DNA of 64,000 bases from Acidobacteriota bacterium. Lineage in GTDB: Bacteria > Acidobacteriota > Terriglobia > Acidiferrales > UBA7541. Positions 62,297 to 64,000 of the stretch are shown piece by piece (position 1 is the first letter of the stretch; each line of letters begins with the position of its first letter). The notes under the pieces were generated by a model. The model was not told the origin of the DNA. It saw nothing but the letters and a program-made list of their open reading frames with translations, and made no database searches. A program made the position numbers and the translations under genes. The stretch spans positions 1 to 64,000 of the forward strand of contig JAKAOH010000002.1 in assembly GCA_021812285.1 (NCBI GenBank). Reading direction: 5' to 3'.

Positions 62297-63220
62297 ATGC
62301 CCTGGATTGTCATTTTCACGTTCGTCGCGACGTTAGCGATTTGCGGCATCGTCGTCTTCGTTTTGGTGCAAGGCGGCAGCGGCGAGATCGCGGAGCGGCT
62401 TTCCCACCTCTGGCATTTCGGAGCAAAAAGGCAGGAGCCGTCCTTCCCGGACAAGCAGAGAGCGCGGGCGGAAAAAGCGCTGGTCAAGGTCGCCACGCTG
62501 ATTCCTCCGTCGCAGAAGACGGTTTCGCGTTCACAGCAGATGTTGATTCGGGCCGGGTACCGCAACCCGCAGGCGGTTCTGGTGGTGCGCGGGTTGCGGA
62601 TCTTGCTGCCGATCGTTCTGGTAGCGATTGTCTACTTCACCGGTTTTTACGAGGAAAATCCGGTGGTGATTATCGCGCTGGCCGCGATCATCGGCTACAT
62701 GGGCCCGGAATTCTACGTAACCCAGAAGGTTCGGTCGAGGCAGCACCGGCTGCAACTCTCGTTGCCCGACGCGCTGGACCTGATGGTGATCAGCATGGAA
62801 GCGGGGCTTGGCCTGGACCAGGCGATTCTGCGCGTGTCCCAGGAGCTACGCTTCGCGCATCCGGAGTTGAGCGAAGAACTTCAGATGGTGAACATGGAAA
62901 CGCAATTGGGCAAGAACCGGCTGGAAGCGCTTCGGGAGCTTGCGACGCGCACCGGCGTGGAGGATATCAAGGCTCTTGTGGCCATGCTGATCCAAACCGA
63001 CCGGTTCGGCACGAGCGTCGCCCAATCGCTGCGCGTGTTTTCAGACGACCTGCGCGTCAGGCGCCGTCAGCGGGCCGAGGAGCAGGCGGCGAAGACCACG
63101 GTTAAAATGGTGCCGCCGCTGGTGTTCTTCATTTTTCCCGCCCTGATGGTGGTCATCCTCGGGCCGGGCGTGATCGCGATCATGCAGCAGCTTTTGCCCG
63201 TCGTTTCCGGCGCGCATTAA
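62297..63220 (+). CDS. tadC: Tad platform protein TadC
   Basis: 307 residues with GGAGGT before the ATG. Similar layout to TadB: N-terminal helix, a basic cytoplasmic segment, two helices, the T2SSF domain (LQLSLPDALDLMVISMEAGLGLDQAIL, LIQTDRFGTSVAQSLRVFSDDLRVRR) and two C-terminal helices (VFFIFPALMVVILGPGVIAIM). TadB and TadC are ancient paralogues forming the platform heterodimer. A TadD-type TPR gene, often next, is not found in the window. Confidence 0.94.
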   Translation: MPWIVIFTFVATLAICGIVVFVLVQGGSGEIAERLSHLWHFGAKRQEPSFPDKQRARAEKALVKVATLIPPSQKTVSRSQQMLIRAGYRNPQAVLVVRGLRILLPIVLVAIVYFTGFYEENPVVIIALAAIIGYMGPEFYVTQKVRSRQHRLQLSLPDALDLMVISMEAGLGLDQAILRVSQELRFAHPELSEELQMVNMETQLGKNRLEALRELATRTGVEDIKALVAMLIQTDRFGTSVAQSLRVFSDDLRVRRRQRAEEQAAKTTVKMVPPLVFFIFPALMVVILGPGVIAIMQQLLPVVSGAH

Positions 63221-63313
63221 GCCGTTCGGCAAAGGGACGGGCGGTAACGGGTGTGCAAGGGAAGATCGAACGTTAGTTGGAACGAAAAGAACCAAGGAGC
63301 TCAGGAGCCGACG

Positions 63314-63439
63314 ATGAACTTTTTGCAACTGACGGCCGATTTCTTGGGAATGAACAACATCCAGATCGTTGCTGCGATCCTGGCTGTGATTGTTCTCTTC
63401 ATCATCATTGCCCGCCGACGGAAGAAGGCTTCCCAGTAA
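63314..63439 (+). CDS. 41-residue single-span membrane peptide
   Basis: MNFLQLTADFLGMNNIQ is followed by a helix IVAAILAVIVLFIIIARRR and a lysine tail (KKASQ). AGGAG is 7-13 bp before the ATG; the longer track ORF has an implausible polar leader. Length, single span and positive end resemble small membrane regulators or a chaperone-like subunit, but no family is recognised. It lies 93 bp after tadC and 56 bp before the DUF192 gene, same strand, so it may be part of the tad operon. It could also be a short hydrophobic peptide of no known function. Confidence 0.65.
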   Translation: MNFLQLTADFLGMNNIQIVAAILAVIVLFIIIARRRKKASQ

Positions 63440-63495
63440 GGCAGGACGGACCAAGGGCGGGCTTTCAGAGGTAGGGCGGAGAGGGTACATGCACC

Positions 63496-63870
63496 GTGCA
63501 TGACCGTGATGGTGTATACGTTTACAACCGGACCCGGCAGACTTTCGTGGCTACCGAAGTCCGAATTGCCGATACATACCTGCGGCGTTTGATTGGCTTG
63601 CTCGGAAAGACGTCTCGCTGGGCCAAGCCGGGCCGCGGGCTATGGATCACACCGTCGTGCGGGGTCCACACGATCGGGATGCTGTTTCCGATCGATTTGG
63701 TTTTCATCGATCGGGACTGCCGGGTCGTGGGGATTCAGGAATACGTCCGCCCGTTCCGCGTTTCTCGGGTATGTTTGAAGGCCACCAGCGTGCTCGAATT
63801 TCCCGCCTATACGATCCACCGGTCCGGTACGGAACTGGGTGACAACCTGGAAATTGCCCCGGTCCACTGA
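63496..63870 (+). CDS. DUF192 family protein
   Basis: 124 residues from a GTG. The DUF192 core is clear: VRIADTYLRRLIGLLGKTS, WITPSCGVHTIGMLFPIDLVFID and SVLEFPAYTIHRSGTELGD. The family has a small beta-barrel fold and no established activity; members are often found near Tad pilus genes. No signal peptide is visible with this start. It is the last complete gene in the window; 63871-64000 contains no supported feature. Confidence 0.87.
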   Translation: MHDRDGVYVYNRTRQTFVATEVRIADTYLRRLIGLLGKTSRWAKPGRGLWITPSCGVHTIGMLFPIDLVFIDRDCRVVGIQEYVRPFRVSRVCLKATSVLEFPAYTIHRSGTELGDNLEIAPVH

Positions 63871-64000
63871 TTCCTGGCGCGGATCTCGGTAAGATTCCTC
63901 CAAGCCTGTGAGCGGGAACCAAGCACGGTAGGGGTGTGGGCGGCCCGTTTCCATTTTCCATGCGCGCGGCTTTCCGCACCCGCCGCCAGGAAACACGGGC

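Noticed and set aside
63960-64000. Possible start of another pilin-like gene (MRAAFRTRRQETR) at the right edge
   Set aside because: Only 13 codons are visible and there is no ribosome-binding site; the position after DUF192 is suggestive but not enough.

Overview
The window looks like chromosomal DNA from an acidobacterium (Acidobacteriota, probably class Terriglobia). This is inferred from gene content and style, not from a marker gene. The DNA is GC-rich with G/C-ending codons. It carries tandem serine/threonine kinases fused to TolB/WD40-type propellers, a large BNR-repeat (VPS10/sortilin-like) secreted protein, an EgtB/EgtD pair, a PCYCxC-motif secreted protein and a Flp/Tad pilus locus. 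No rRNA, tRNA or CRISPR was recognised.

Layout. (1) 1-3.3 kb, minus strand: a molybdopterin oxidoreductase cut by the window edge, its fused ferredoxin-NrfD partner, and a MarR-GNAT fusion with its own operator. (2) 3.4-13.2 kb: a central-carbon block. GlgX, phosphoketolase, acetate kinase and a PLP-dependent dehydratase are on the minus strand; phosphoglucomutase and a zinc alcohol dehydrogenase diverge on the plus strand. Together they can route glycogen to glucose-1-P, glucose-6-P, fructose-6-P, acetyl-P and acetate with ATP formation. (3) 13.5-16.5 kb, plus: ergothioneine synthesis (egtB, egtD) and a small PCYCxC secreted protein. (4) 16.6-28.1 kb, minus: the VPS10-like protein, a small unknown, an M61 peptidase and two kinase-propeller proteins. 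The first kinase carries an in-frame palindromic insertion inside the kinase domain. (5) 28.2-34.3 kb: a TMEM175-type channel, a lipoprotein, a GH2 exo-glycosidase and two DinB-fold proteins. (6) 34.4-40 kb: pyrG and kdsB, normally neighbours, are separated by about 3.2 kb of gene-poor DNA with REP-like palindromes, a decayed REP-associated transposase and two orphan genes. (7) 40-42.5 kb: two secreted proline-rich or low-complexity proteins with a shared C-terminal module. (8) 42.8-63.9 kb: an AAA+ ATPase, a PEGA protein, a TonB-like protein, a sigma-54 activator, a cyclase-repeat protein, a DUF362 protein and a Tad locus (two TadE, TadG, a polytopic membrane protein, Flp, TadV, CpaB, CpaC, CpaE, CpaF, TadB, TadC, a 41-residue membrane peptide and a DUF192 protein).

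The most interesting signal I found is regulatory. Three good -24/-12 (sigma-54) promoter matches with exact 12-nt GG-to-GC spacing lie upstream of the Flp pilin, the polytopic membrane gene at 53.4 kb and the PEGA gene. A sigma-54 enhancer-binding protein is encoded in the same locus. This suggests a local sigma-54 regulon that links the pilus to a PEGA/TonB cell-envelope module. All functional statements rest on motif recognition by eye; no database search was possible.
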